64,000 bases of DNA from positions 37,068,001-37,132,000 of the forward strand of contig CM027380.1 in assembly GCA_015680905.1 (NCBI GenBank), in the 5' to 3' direction. The notes under the pieces are model-generated. The model saw only the letters and a list, made by a program, of their open reading frames with translations, did no database searches and had not been told where the DNA came from. Source of the stretch: Coptis chinensis (taxonomy: Eukaryota; Streptophyta; Magnoliopsida; Ranunculales; Ranunculaceae). Positions 11,779 through 21,400 of this stretch are shown here, piece after piece (position 1 is the first letter of the stretch; each line of letters opens with the position of its first letter). A program made the translations under genes and the position numbers.

Positions 11779-12190
11779 TTAACAGACTAGTGCAATCACC
11801 TCTTTGTTTGAATAAATCTCTTGCATAGCACCACAACCATTCCTTGAGCACCTAAGAAACTTTTTCTCTAGGGTTCTAGTCTCATTGTACTCTATAACCA
11901 CACGCATAAAGCCACAACAATATGCTTTAGGGCAGTGAAGACCTATGTAAGAGAATGTTGAAGCATAATGTCCTTTTTCCTTACAAAACTTGCAGACCTG
12001 CAAAAAAAACCTAGATGCTTATATTAGTGGTTAGTGCCAAATTTATCTACCATATTAGGGATTAGTCCTAATAAAGATAGTTTATTTTGCGTTTGGGCCA
12101 ACAATTATAGAAGTTAAAGCTCTAACAGTCAAGAGGTGTGAAGCATACCTTTGGAGAAGAGACAAGAACAATTTCACAACTTCCACCCAT
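11779..12190 (-). CDS. MULE1 convergent two-exon gene: CCHC knuckle plus GRF-like cysteine cluster
   Basis: Exon 1 (12190-12149) encodes MGGSCEIVLVSSPK. A GT donor follows, then an intron to a pyrimidine-rich acceptor at 11998, and exon 2 (11997-11779) completes about 86 residues. Exon 2 reads CKFCKEKGH, a zinc-knuckle start whose last cysteine is Phe here, then HCPKAYC, CGFMRVV and FLRCSRNGCG, resembling a GRF-type zinc finger. MULE2 has the same start (MGG...PK), the same intron position and phase, and the same cysteine layout. The gene faces the transposase, as mudrB faces mudrA in maize MuDR, though I see no sequence likeness to mudrB. The role is unknown; nucleic-acid binding is an inference from the finger types. 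The frame is open in this copy. Confidence 0.65.
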
Positions 12191-12456
12191 TGGTTGTTGT
12201 CAAAATTGAAAAAGTTATAAATTGGACAACTGTTAATGGAGGCTCTCATGGTGGAACTTCCTCACAATATAAAGAGAGTGAAGATAAGTGAAGAAACTGA
12301 CTTCTAATAGCTATTTAATTGGGACCGTTAGATTATATCTAAGATCTTACCGTTATTTTGATGATATTTGAAAAGTCTCGAGATAAACACGTGCAAGGGT
12401 GTTTTAGGCATTACACAAAAGTTGTTTTTGGGCCCAACAGTTGAGTCACGGAAAAC

Positions 12457-12568
12457 ACAGAATCATGGACGGATCACCGTCAATTTTGGCCCAATATCTA
12501 ATAAACGATCAATTGGTGACCAAACGCAAATTATCCAATTATAATTGGGCCCAAAAGTTAAATAACCC
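12457..12568. repeat. MULE1 right terminal inverted repeat
   Basis: Reverse complement of the left repeat (6050-6160), ending ...ttaaataaccc. The 266 bases between the small gene's start codon (12190) and this repeat are its likely promoter and 5' untranslated sequence. Confidence 0.85.
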
Positions 12569-12577
12569 AAAATAATA

Positions 12578-13011
12578 ACAGTCTCTTGGGAAAAGACATT
12601 CAAACCGGTGGAGGAAGGAGGGCTGGGGATAAGAAGATTGCAAGACATTAATCTTGCAATGCTCATGAAACAAGCTTGATGTCTACTAACAGAAGACGGT
12701 GACTGGTCATCATTTATGAAGGGAAAGTACACTAACAGAGTTGGGGGATGGTTCAAATACAAGTCCTCAACAGTTTGGCTAGGAATACGATGGGCTCTCA
12801 AGGAAATGGCTCCACTTCATGGATGGATTGTGGGCAATGGCAAAGATATAAACATATGGAGGGACAATTGGTTACTAAGGAAACCTATCTGCGATTTATT
12901 TCAGGAGGAAAGAAATGAGATTATGAAGCTTCAAGCAACTCTAACTGATTACATCTATGGAGAGGGCTGGAATTTTTCTAACAACATGACTCAAGTGCTA
13001 AATCATGCTGG
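12578..13011 (+). pseudogene. LINE1 coding part following reverse transcriptase
   Basis: It continues the LINE1 frame from 6049: VSWEKTFKPVEEGGLGIRRLQ, the conserved segment after the L1 polymerase thumb, then GIRWALKEMAPLHGWIVGNG and INIWRDNWL, the connection region before the zinc-binding part. It is cut at 13011 by LINE2, whose insertion duplicated 12995-13011. One in-frame stop follows MKQA near 12678. Confidence 0.85.
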
Positions 13012-15448
13012 ATATGAGCGAAAACATGGTACTCCGAGATGTTCTATCAAAGTTGATATAAGGAAAGCCTATGATATGGTTAGCTGGGACACTGTACAAA
13101 TCATGCTGAATACTTTCAAGTTCCCCCTGCTATATGTAATTGGATCCAGATGTGTGTATCCTCTCCCTCCTATTCAGTAATGATCAATGGATCTGCAGAA
13201 GGTTTCTTTCCTGGTGCCCGAGGCTTGAGACAAGGAGACCCTATGTCTTCATATTTATTTGTTTTGGTCATGGAAATCCTCAGTTGTATCCTTCTAAGGA
13301 GCATCAATGAGAAGAGAATCCAATTTCATCCGAGATGCAGAAGAGTGAGACTCTCACATTTGGCCTTCGCTGACGATGTCCTTCTCTTTTGTAAGGGGGA
13401 TAGCAACTCTATCTTGGCAGTTAAAGAGGGTCTAGTAGATTTTGGAAGGGCGACATGCCTTAGTATTAATACTCATAAAACTACCATTCTGACTGGCGCT
13501 CTAAATCATCAAGATGCTTTATCTCTTACTTCTCTGTTAGGAGTCGAGTTGGTAAAACCCCGGTTAGGTACTTGGGACTCCCTCTGATCTCAGGGAGGTT
13601 GGGTATACGAGAATGTCAACCTCTTATTGAAAGAGTTACTCAAAAGGTTACTAACTGGAAAGCCCAATAACTCTCTCATGCCGGTAAAGCTATGTTGATC
13701 AAGTCAGTACTCTTATCTTTCCACGTTTTCTGGGCGAGAACGTTTATCCTGCCTAAAACAGTTCTGGAACAAGTGGAGAGAATTTGTGCTCGGTTCTTAT
13801 GGTCTACTAATGGTTCACAGAAAGCTTTTCACCATACGAGTTAGTGTACTATGAGTAAACCAAAAAAGGAAGGAGGTCTTGGGTTCTCAAGGCTGCATAG
13901 ATGGAATCGAGGAGCCTACTGTGGCTTGGTCTACAAGGTGGCTGTCAAGGAAGACTCTGTATGGGTAGAATGGACTTGGCGGCAACACATAAAACAACAA
14001 TTCTTCTGGACTATGAATACCCCGAAGGATTGCTCTTGGACTTGGCGGAACATTCTAAATGCAAGAAAGGATGCTATGAAGCTTATCAAGTATACAATTG
14101 CTGATGGGGACAACACCCTTCTTTGGCACGATATTTGGTGTGGCACTTCACCTCTCTTATTTAATACTGAAGCTATGTTAGCATGGCAACTCCCTCTAAA
14201 TGCCAAGGTTAGCTGCTTGTTAGATAATGGGCAATGGAACAACCTAGTGCTACAGATGCCAAATTTAGCTTTGAAGAAAGAAATACTCTCCACCTGTGTC
14301 CAAAGGCATCTCCCTCAGGACAAAATTGTGTGGACTCCCCACCAAAGTGGAACCTACACCTCTTGTAGTGCCTATACTGCTCTTAGTCCAGAAAGGGATG
14401 AAGTGCGATGGTCTAGTTTTGTGTGGGGGAAGTGGGTATTGCCTAGGCATTCCTTCATATGCTGGCAACTGTTTTCCAACAGCATACCTACCCAAGATCG
14501 TCTGGTGCATAAGAAACTGTTAACTTATTCAGTGTGCTGTCTCTGTAACAATAGTAGAGAACATTCTAAGCATCTGTTCTTCTAGTGTGCTTACTCCCAG
14601 CAGATCATCTCCAAAATCAAACAACTTCTTGGCATCGTGACGGATTCTAGATCTGCTAATCGAGAATGGTCCTCTATTTTCAGGCTTTGTAAAGGACATG
14701 AAATTGGGGAAGTCTATAAAGTCTACATATGTGCTGCAGTAGATGCGATATGGAAAGAGAGAAATGGCGGAGGTTTCAAGGTTCTTCCAAGACAACTTTA
14801 GTCCTCTTTAACAAACTGGTAAGGGACCTCAAAAATTATCTTGTTGTTCTGAAGCCTACTCTAAAAGACGCGCTTGTGTCAAGAGAAGTGAATGACAGAC
14901 TTGGGCTTAACATGCAGTTCCAACCCAAAGGTCTTAACATATGTTCTTGGGACCCTCCCTTAGAGAATCGAGTTAAACTTAATGCTGATGGTAGCTTGAG
15001 CAGTCATGGTACAGGGCATGGTGGAACGATCAGAGACAGATTTGGTCGGGTTGTTGCAGCGTACACAGGAAGTGGAGGAATGTTATCGGTGCTTTTCCAA
15101 GAACTTTTGGCAATTGAAGTCGGGTTAAAAAGATGTCTAAATGAGGGGCTGTTGAAAGAAGAAGTTGACTCAGACTCATTAAGAGCAGTTAACGTGAATA
15201 ATAAGAAGGAAAAGCCTCCTTGGTACTGCCTGGACATAATCATGGCTATCCAACTTATGTGCCCTCTTTTTTATTTCATTTCCTTTCGACATGCAGTCAG
15301 AGAAACTAACCGGGCAACAGACTTTTTAGCTTCTATTAGTCAGGCCTTTTATGTAAATTTTGCCTCCTTTATACCACCCCTTGATGAGACCCTCAACAAC
15401 ATTGTTGAAGAGGATGCACAAGGGAGAGTTTATGTAAAAATTTCTTAA
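13012..15448 (+). pseudogene. LINE2 ORF2: reverse transcriptase, zinc-binding region and RNase H
   Basis: Motif A is IKVDIRKAYDMVSW (13050-13095), motif B GLRQGDPMSSYLF (13224-13262) and motif C FADDVLLF (13368-13392). A thumb/connection region follows, with KPKKEGGLGFSRL (13860-13895). A cysteine cluster CCLCNNSREHSKHLFF (about 14535-14585) fits the zf-RVT region. RNase H of the RVT_3 type (14940-15350) shows LNADGSLSSHGTGHGG, a Glu in LLAIEVGLK, Asp in VDSDSL and RETNRATDFLA. Frame changes near 13170 and 13580 and stops near 13668, 13840 and 14583 inactivate it. There is no endonuclease domain because of 5' truncation. Confidence 0.88.
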
Positions 15449-15500
15449 GTAATACAACAGGTGAGGGCCTGCCAAACCATAGCTTAACTTAAAAAAAAAA
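13012..15500 (+). mobile_element. LINE2: 5'-truncated plant L1-type LINE inserted in LINE1
   Basis: About 2.5 kb starting inside reverse transcriptase and ending in an A-tail (15491-15500). The flanks gtgctaaatcatgctgg (12995-13011) and gtgttaaatcacattgg (15501-15517) are a diverged target duplication, 13 of 17 alike, and all four differences are transitions. LINE1 sequence resumes at once after it. The differences suggest a fairly old insertion with methylation-type decay. Confidence 0.85.
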
Positions 15501-16014
15501 GTGTTAAATCACATTGGCATGGAAGCAGTAGAAATTCAGCAACCACACAGCGCCAGAGAAGATGAAAGAATATGAATATCAACGAATAATGGACAATTCA
15601 CTGTCTCGGCAGCACATGAGGATATAAAAATCAAGGACCACAAGCCTGTATGGTGCAAATTTATATGGGGTGCACATATCCTATGAAGGACGAAAGGAAT
15701 AGCTTGGAAGTTGGCCCATGGTGCCGCTAGAACAGATGAGCAGCTGAAAAAACAAAAATTCCAGCTGGCCTCGCAATGTTGCATCTGTAGGAAACATGAA
15801 GAAACATTGGATCATCTTTTATTCCAATGCGAGCTAGCAAAGAGGGTGTGGCAGTATGCAGGTCATTGCTTTGATCTCAATCAGAGCATGGAATCACTGA
15901 ACGACATCTAGCAACAGGGTAAGCACTACAGCTCGTTAATTCTGGATATGTGGAAGGCATGTTCCCTGACAAGTCTAGTGAGTCTATGTAAGAATCGGAA
16001 CAAGGTACTGTATG
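15501..16014 (+). pseudogene. LINE1 zinc-binding region (zf-RVT type)
   Basis: After the LINE2 insertion, LINE1 continues with GIAWKLAHGAARTDEQL-like sequence and a clear cysteine/histidine cluster, CCICRKHEETLDHLLFQCELAKRVW (15776-15855, given as its span), the typical region between the polymerase and RNase H of plant LINEs. A stop lies near 15909. The piece ends at the ACAAC duplication of the next insertion (16015-16019). Confidence 0.8.
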
Positions 16015-16019
16015 ACAAC

Positions 16020-17279
16020 TGTAGGAACCGTTATTCAGAATGCAAATATTTCTACAAACCGCGAACACCACGCGCAGCGAAATCAATGGGTGTCCACGAT
16101 TTGTGATAGAGAACATACCTTTTAGATCCGGTTTGATAACTCTGAGAATCCAAGCTTTATGAATCCGAATCAACAATCAACCCCTTGATCTTCTGTTGTA
16201 TTCCTTTAGAATAGATTAGACGTTGTGTGGACAACGATCTACCAACCCCCTTCTTTCTCTCAAGATCAGAATTCATATCTACTTTTCTTGCTTCTTTTTC
16301 AGAACCAGTGAATAGTGAATTTTGGCTAGAGAGAAAAAGTATTCTATTTATAGGCTACGACAGGGACCATGAGGAGAAATTAGGGTTGGGACTCTTGACG
16401 GGCTTGGGCTTCCCATGTTCGCCCCGAACACATGGCCCAAGTCCGTCAACAAATGGCTTATTCCACTAAAGGCCATTGTTGCATTACCGCCCTAATCCCA
16501 AATTATGTGTCAGCATTTATGGGCTCCATATTATATGGTCGTTGATATCCCCATGTTTAAGATATCGAATGTCCGTTGATTAAGTCAAGTTACTGACAAC
16601 TACATTAATCAACTTCTTATGTCCTTGAGTAGTACCACTCAACCTCATTGTCATGTCGGAATAAATCCACCTGCAGGGTTTACATGACAATCTTTTTTAG
16701 CTCCTCAAGGGGACATCATCAACCCGACTTCTTGCGGGACACAGATTCTTTCTATAATCAACATCACACCTTACATACAATGTCATTACCCAATCCATCG
16801 AGTTTGTTGATTCACCAATGAATCTCACTCATTGATGATTTAAAGTAATGTACAATGCATGTAAGTTCCCGTTATTATATCCGGATTAGGAGGACAAGCA
16901 TCCATAATAACAGAGGCATTTGTTCTCTTATATAGTCAGTATAAGGAGAAACAACCTCATTTGGTCATGTTCAATACACACAAAGTGTACTAGTGTAATC
17001 CTATAGTCAAGATTGACTAATACCAGATTATACTACAACCGTACCAATGGTTTGTCCAAATCCATCTAGGTTGTGAACGATTACTTATACTTTATAAGGT
17101 ACTGATGATATGATCTTCTGTGTGTCCACACCATATCATCTATAACATAAAGTATTAGACACATGCATAAACCTAATAACATATATAATATGCATAACAT
17201 TTACCCATATGATTCTCATTCAAAATATAAAGAATTAGAGTTAATACAAAAGTAATGCTTTTAGTATATAACCTTATCA
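16020..17279. repeat. Solo LTR, unclassified, inserted in LINE1
   Basis: It begins TGTAGGAACC and ends ACCTTATCA, 1260 bases, between perfect five-base duplications ACAAC (16015-16019 and 17280-17284). The LINE1 reading frame (KVLYDN, then NKVSNFKE) joins across it. There is no internal region or coding capacity. It shares no obvious likeness with the Athila-type LTRs in this window. A TATA-like tctatttatagg near 16344 suggests plus orientation, but that is weak. It is probably Copia or another LTR lineage. Confidence 0.8.
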
Positions 17280-17284
17280 ACAAC

Positions 17285-17941
17285 AAGGTTTCCAACTTCA
17301 AAGAAATCTGTTTCTTGATTCGAAGGGCAACAATAAGGGCTTACCATAAGTCCTCGGGACACATGGAGAATTCGATGAGAGATCTGAAGATACTCCGAGC
17401 ATTCAAACTCCACCACAAACTTCAAAAATCTCCAAAAATATTCGAATGTTATTGGAATCTTCCCTCGCCTGGAATGTTAAGGATGAATGCGGATGGAAGC
17501 TCCAGGGGTAACACAGGTACCTCAAGGTGGGGTGCTGTTTATAGAGATCATAATGGGTCTTTCCTTGGGGCCGCAGCGGGTGGTTTGGGAATCACTACCA
17601 ACTACATGGCTGAAACATATCCGATTGTGGAAGGAGTCACAAAAGCTTTGGAAATGGGATGGAGACATATATGGGTGGAATCATACTCTTCTGCAGTAGT
17701 CCAAGCTTTTCAAAAAGGTAACATGCACTGGAGAGTCACGACACGATGGCAGCTACTAAACTCACAAGCACCATGGATTAATATCACCTCAATCTGGAGG
17801 GAAACTAATTTAGGAGCAGATTGTTGTGCCAAACATAGAGCAGGATTAACTAAAGGACAAAGTGTATGGTGGCAGACTCGTCCTCCATTCATGAGACATC
17901 TTAAGAACCATAACACTACATACTTTAGATTTACTCATTAA
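17285..17941 (+). pseudogene. LINE1 RNase H domain (C-terminal part)
   Basis: RVT_3-type RNase H: LRMNADGSSRGNTGTSRWG near 17480-17535 gives the first catalytic Asp, ETYPIVEGVTKALEMGW the Glu, then WVESYSSAVVQAF, where the second Asp position reads Tyr, and RETNLGADCCAKH near the end. The frame closes at 17941 and is followed by about 120 bases of 3' untranslated sequence and the A-tail. The domain would remove RNA from the RNA-DNA hybrid during LINE insertion. Confidence 0.85.
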
Positions 17942-19897
17942 GCACTGTGGTATTGAGAAGGGTACACATTTGTTTTATCCTTATTAGTCCAGTCATGTCA
18001 CAATGTTCTTATTTTTTCTCCTTGTAACCTTTATTCTTTAAAGTTAATCAATTACCTTTTAGCAAAAAAAAAATGGGTATGTTGGTTTTCCTCTTCGTGT
18101 TGCACAACTCTTTTAAAAACTTAGCGTATGATAAGAGCCCAAAACTGTAGTTTCAACCCCGTTAATAGTATTATACGTAAGCCAATTATGTTTATAATAA
18201 TAAGAGTTAGTAATATTTACGTGTTTTTGTGTATTTCAGGTCTTGGAATCAATTATGTGAAGAAATATGTCACTTTTGCAAGAGAATGGAGTCAAATTGC
18301 TTGCTAAAGAAATTATACGATTAAAGTCCAAGTTTTAAGGAGAAAAAGCCTAGTCAAAGTTGAAAATTCAAACTCAACGCGGGTAGAAAAAGAGCAAAAA
18401 AGTCAACAAAACTTCCGCAGGCCGTATCTTTTGACTCATACCTCGGAATTGTGCCTATTATATGTCAAACTGACCGCCTCGGAAAGAGATTTCTATTGGT
18501 TGAAGTCTTGACCCAATCAGAGTAGTAAAAGTGGATGAAAATGGTGTTGTAATAAATTCCCACAGAGAAACCCTTTTTGGACTTAAGTAATTAGGTTTTG
18601 GGCTTGATTTAGTGGCCCAAAATATAGCTCCAAAGCCCATGTACGAAATTGTAAACCTAACCATCTTCTATATAAAAATGGTTAAGGCTAAATAAAACTT
18701 GGCTACTCCCTTATTTAGTTTAGTTATAAATTAGGGCTCTCTCTTCTATTTAGTTAGAATAATTTAGATCTCTCCCTCCCATTAGTTAGAATAATTTAGC
18801 TCTCTCTCTCCCCTTTCTTTAGTTTAGTTTAATTAAGTAATTAGGGTTTATAATTGCAGCCTCCATAAAACCTCTATTAAATACCTTCAAGTTATTATTA
18901 TTATTCAATTCAATTGCTTATCTTTCTATTATGTCTTCTTTTAATTCTTTTGTTCATGATAGTCTCATGAATCAAAGCTAAACTCCCATTAGAGGGAGTT
19001 TGAATAAAGCTTTGAGAGGACTTGATTTGTTAGTATAGATTTGTTGTTTAGGGTTTCAAGTTTAGATTTTTCTTGACTTAGAGATAAGAAGAGTTTAACC
19101 TAAACTTGATAATAGTGAGTTTGCAATGAGAATGGGAACAAACTTTCTCTCATGCTAATTAGTTTATAACTAGAGATAATATAAAGTAATTAGGGATCAT
19201 TAAAAGTCTAGTCTTTATATTTTAACCTTGTGTGATAATATCTAGACTAGGGTTTTCTATACAAATCTATGCTAGCATGTTAAAAAATTAAAAAGTGGAT
19301 TTCAATCTCTCTCTATTCTTCTCCATATTTTATTCAAGTCATATTCAATTGCTTTAATTAAATTAGTATAAGTTAAATTCATATATTTAGTTTCGTAGTA
19401 TACATTCACATCCATAAATATTGCTCTCACCATTGTTTCTTTGTGTTTGATTAGTTGAATTCGTTTAAGTCTAGAGAGTTAAGAGTGGAACGATTTCGTA
19501 CTCTATATATTGCATGAATATATAAAAATAAAGGGTTATTTAGGGATTGGTCCTACTTATTTAGGGGTATTTAGGGATAGGTCCTAAAATTATCGATTAT
19601 TAGGGATTGGTCCTACTTCTATCGATTGACCTTGAGTCGTCTCAGTTGACCGTGGTCAACCCATTTTATAATAATAAAATTTTCGTTTTTTATCAAAATG
19701 GCCAAACTACCCTTCACATGTGCTTTGCATGTGACTTTAGAGAGACGTTTAAAATGGCCACGTGTCAAAAATCTGAAGCATTTGATCCAATGGCCAAAAT
19801 TATAGAGTCGTTGGAAGTTGTCTCTTTGCTGTACTATAAGAGAAGGCGTTCAACACTCACACTCTTCACTCAACAACCTGAACACTGAAGCAAAAAC

Positions 19898-20295
19898 ATG
19901 GGTGGAGCTCCTATTCAAACTTTCATTGTACCAAAGGTATGAAATCAACTTAAATGGTAAATTCACCAAAAGTATTTCACGAACTTAAATTGAAACTCCT
20001 TTAATGGCAGAAAAGTAGGATGAAAGCCTAATTAACTCAAATACAGGAGGGGTTAAATCCTTAAAGACTAATTCTATGTTGTATCAAATTCTAACTTTTT
20101 TTGAACTTGGTTTATTGACAGATCTGTCAGCTATGTGAGCAAAAAGGCCACACTGCTCCAACTTGTCCCTACCTTAATAGGAGATGCAGGGAGGATAATT
20201 GCAAGGGGATCATGTATTTGTTCAAGAGTTGGGATAAAACAACAGGCAAAGTCATTGGAATGTGGTTGCAATGCGATTTGGGTTGGATGTTTTAG
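19898..20295 (+). CDS. MULE2 convergent two-exon gene: CCHC zinc knuckle plus GRF-like cluster
   Basis: Exon 1 (19898-19936) encodes MGGAPIQTFIVPK, followed by a GT donor. The intron ends in an AG at 20120-20121, and exon 2 (20122-20295) begins ICQLCEQKGHTAPTC, a full CX2CX4HX4C knuckle. It then shows RRCREDNCKGIMYLF and MWLQC, a GRF-like pattern, ending after about 70 residues. MULE1 has a homolog with the same start residues and identical intron position and phase. Another frame stays open to 20412 with several cysteines, so the stop at 20293 may be a truncating change relative to the MULE1 copy. Zinc and nucleic-acid binding are inferred; its role in transposition is unknown. Confidence 0.65.
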
Positions 20296-20412
20296 TAGGG
20301 AGATGCAATACATTGATCTGCAACCAACCTATCTTTGCCCTCACGAAAACAAGACTACACTTGTCCTAGATTGTAATGCGTGTGGCAATGAGTGTTGTTG
20401 TGTTATTGAATA

Positions 20413-20867
20413 GGGTATCCCAAGTGAGGTTCTATCTGATGTAAGGCCTCATTGAAAAGGATTCAAATAAAGGTTCTTGGTTATGAAATAAAAGTTCTTG
20501 GTTATGAAATATAGATTTACCTACAACAATTCAAATCTTAAACTCAGCAATGTCACTCAGACAATATTCACAAGGGTACCAAAACAATGTCAGCATCTGA
20601 TAACAATCAAAAGATATATATGGACACATACATAAACCCGACCCAAAATGAACAACATCATATAGACCATTTCTCAAGTATATGTAACACAAAACAACCC
20701 AAACAACAAAATATGGACAAATATTCACTGACAATCCCCAAAAGGATTCAAAAACCAACTATTGTGTAAGTGGCTCTCCTGCTCTCTGATTTGCATTCAC
20801 TGGAGGAGTTGATGGAGTTTCTACATTGTCATCACCAAACAACAAGCCATACAAGCCAGAGAATTCT
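20413..20867. other. MULE2 stretch between the convergent genes
   Basis: Probable 3' untranslated sequence of both genes. No coding signal. A near-duplicate ggttcttggttatgaaata is present twice at 20473-20510. Confidence 0.55.
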
Positions 20868-21244
20868 CTACCCCTTCCCCTTCCATTCCCTCCTCTTCCT
20901 GTTCTGCCTCCTCTTGGTCTTCCTCTCCCCTCCCTTTTGAGCTTGTGGTTCTTGCACTGGAGCTACCTCTTGCACTAGGGCTCCTCTTCCTCTACCTCCT
21001 CTACCTCCCCTGCCTCTCCTTCCCCTACCTTGTGCTGGTGCCTCTTGTTGTTGTTGTACTTGGGGTGGTGGCTGTTCTTTCGACTTACTTCTTTGCTCTG
21101 TTTGGGCACTGCTCACTTATTGAATTAGTGTTTGCATAAGGTAAGGTTTATGCAGTCATGCACTAACCATACTCATGCATTTTGCTTTCAATATTCAACT
21201 AACATACCTTTACTTTTCTTCCCTTTTCTTTGCTGCATTGGAGG

Positions 21245-21400
21245 TGCATCTTCTTGCATTAGAGGAGCTTGTTGTTGCATCTGAGGTCCATCTTCTTGCA
21301 TTGGAGGAGCTTGTTGTTGCATCTGAGGTCCATCTTCTTGCATTGGAGGAGCTTGTTGTTGCATCTGAGGTCCATCTTGCATCTGAGGTCCATCTTGCAG
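21245..21400 (-). repeat. 42-base coding tandem repeat in the MULE2 transposase tail
   Basis: About three copies of a 42-base unit encode a 14-residue Gln/Pro/Met repeat (DGPQMQQQAPPMQE), followed by two short partial copies (DGPQMQ). It lies after the CCHC knuckle in a region MULE1 fills with Gly/Arg repeats. It expanded in frame, so it arose while the frame mattered or by chance in multiples of three. Confidence 0.85.

Larger units (their letters stand above)
6050..12568 (+). mobile_element. MULE1: Mutator-like DNA transposon with transposase and a convergent small gene
   Basis: About 6.5 kb, bounded by terminal inverted repeats of roughly 110 bases (6050-6160 and 12457-12568; both read GGTnATTTAnCTTTTGGGCC inwards). 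It is flanked by a nine-base duplication with one difference (aaaacaata 6041-6049, aaaataata 12569-12577), the target-site size of the Mutator superfamily. It splits the LINE1 reverse transcriptase coding region exactly: reading frames resume after the right copy. Contents in order are a lysine-rich ORF, the transposase gene on the plus strand, and a small two-exon gene on the minus strand. The terminal repeats are still well matched, but the transposase gene is broken, so it could move only with help in trans. Confidence 0.9.
5271..18073 (+). mobile_element. LINE1: 5'-truncated L1-type plant LINE, itself interrupted by MULE1, LINE2 and a solo LTR
   Basis: The element starts inside reverse transcriptase and ends in an A-tail at 18064-18073. 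About 17 bases (gggtatgttggttttcc, with one difference) are repeated at 5254-5270 and 18075-18091, a LINE-style target duplication. Its own sequence is 5271-6049, 12578-13011, 15501-16014 and 17285-18073, about 2.5 kb. Together these read reverse transcriptase, a zinc-binding region (zf-RVT type), RNase H, 3' untranslated region and tail. It inserted in the protease region of element C. Several in-frame stops are present, so it is dead. Confidence 0.85.

Noticed and set aside
21245-21400. CRISPR-like array
   Set aside because: The repeats are contiguous coding units without spacers, inside a plant transposase gene.
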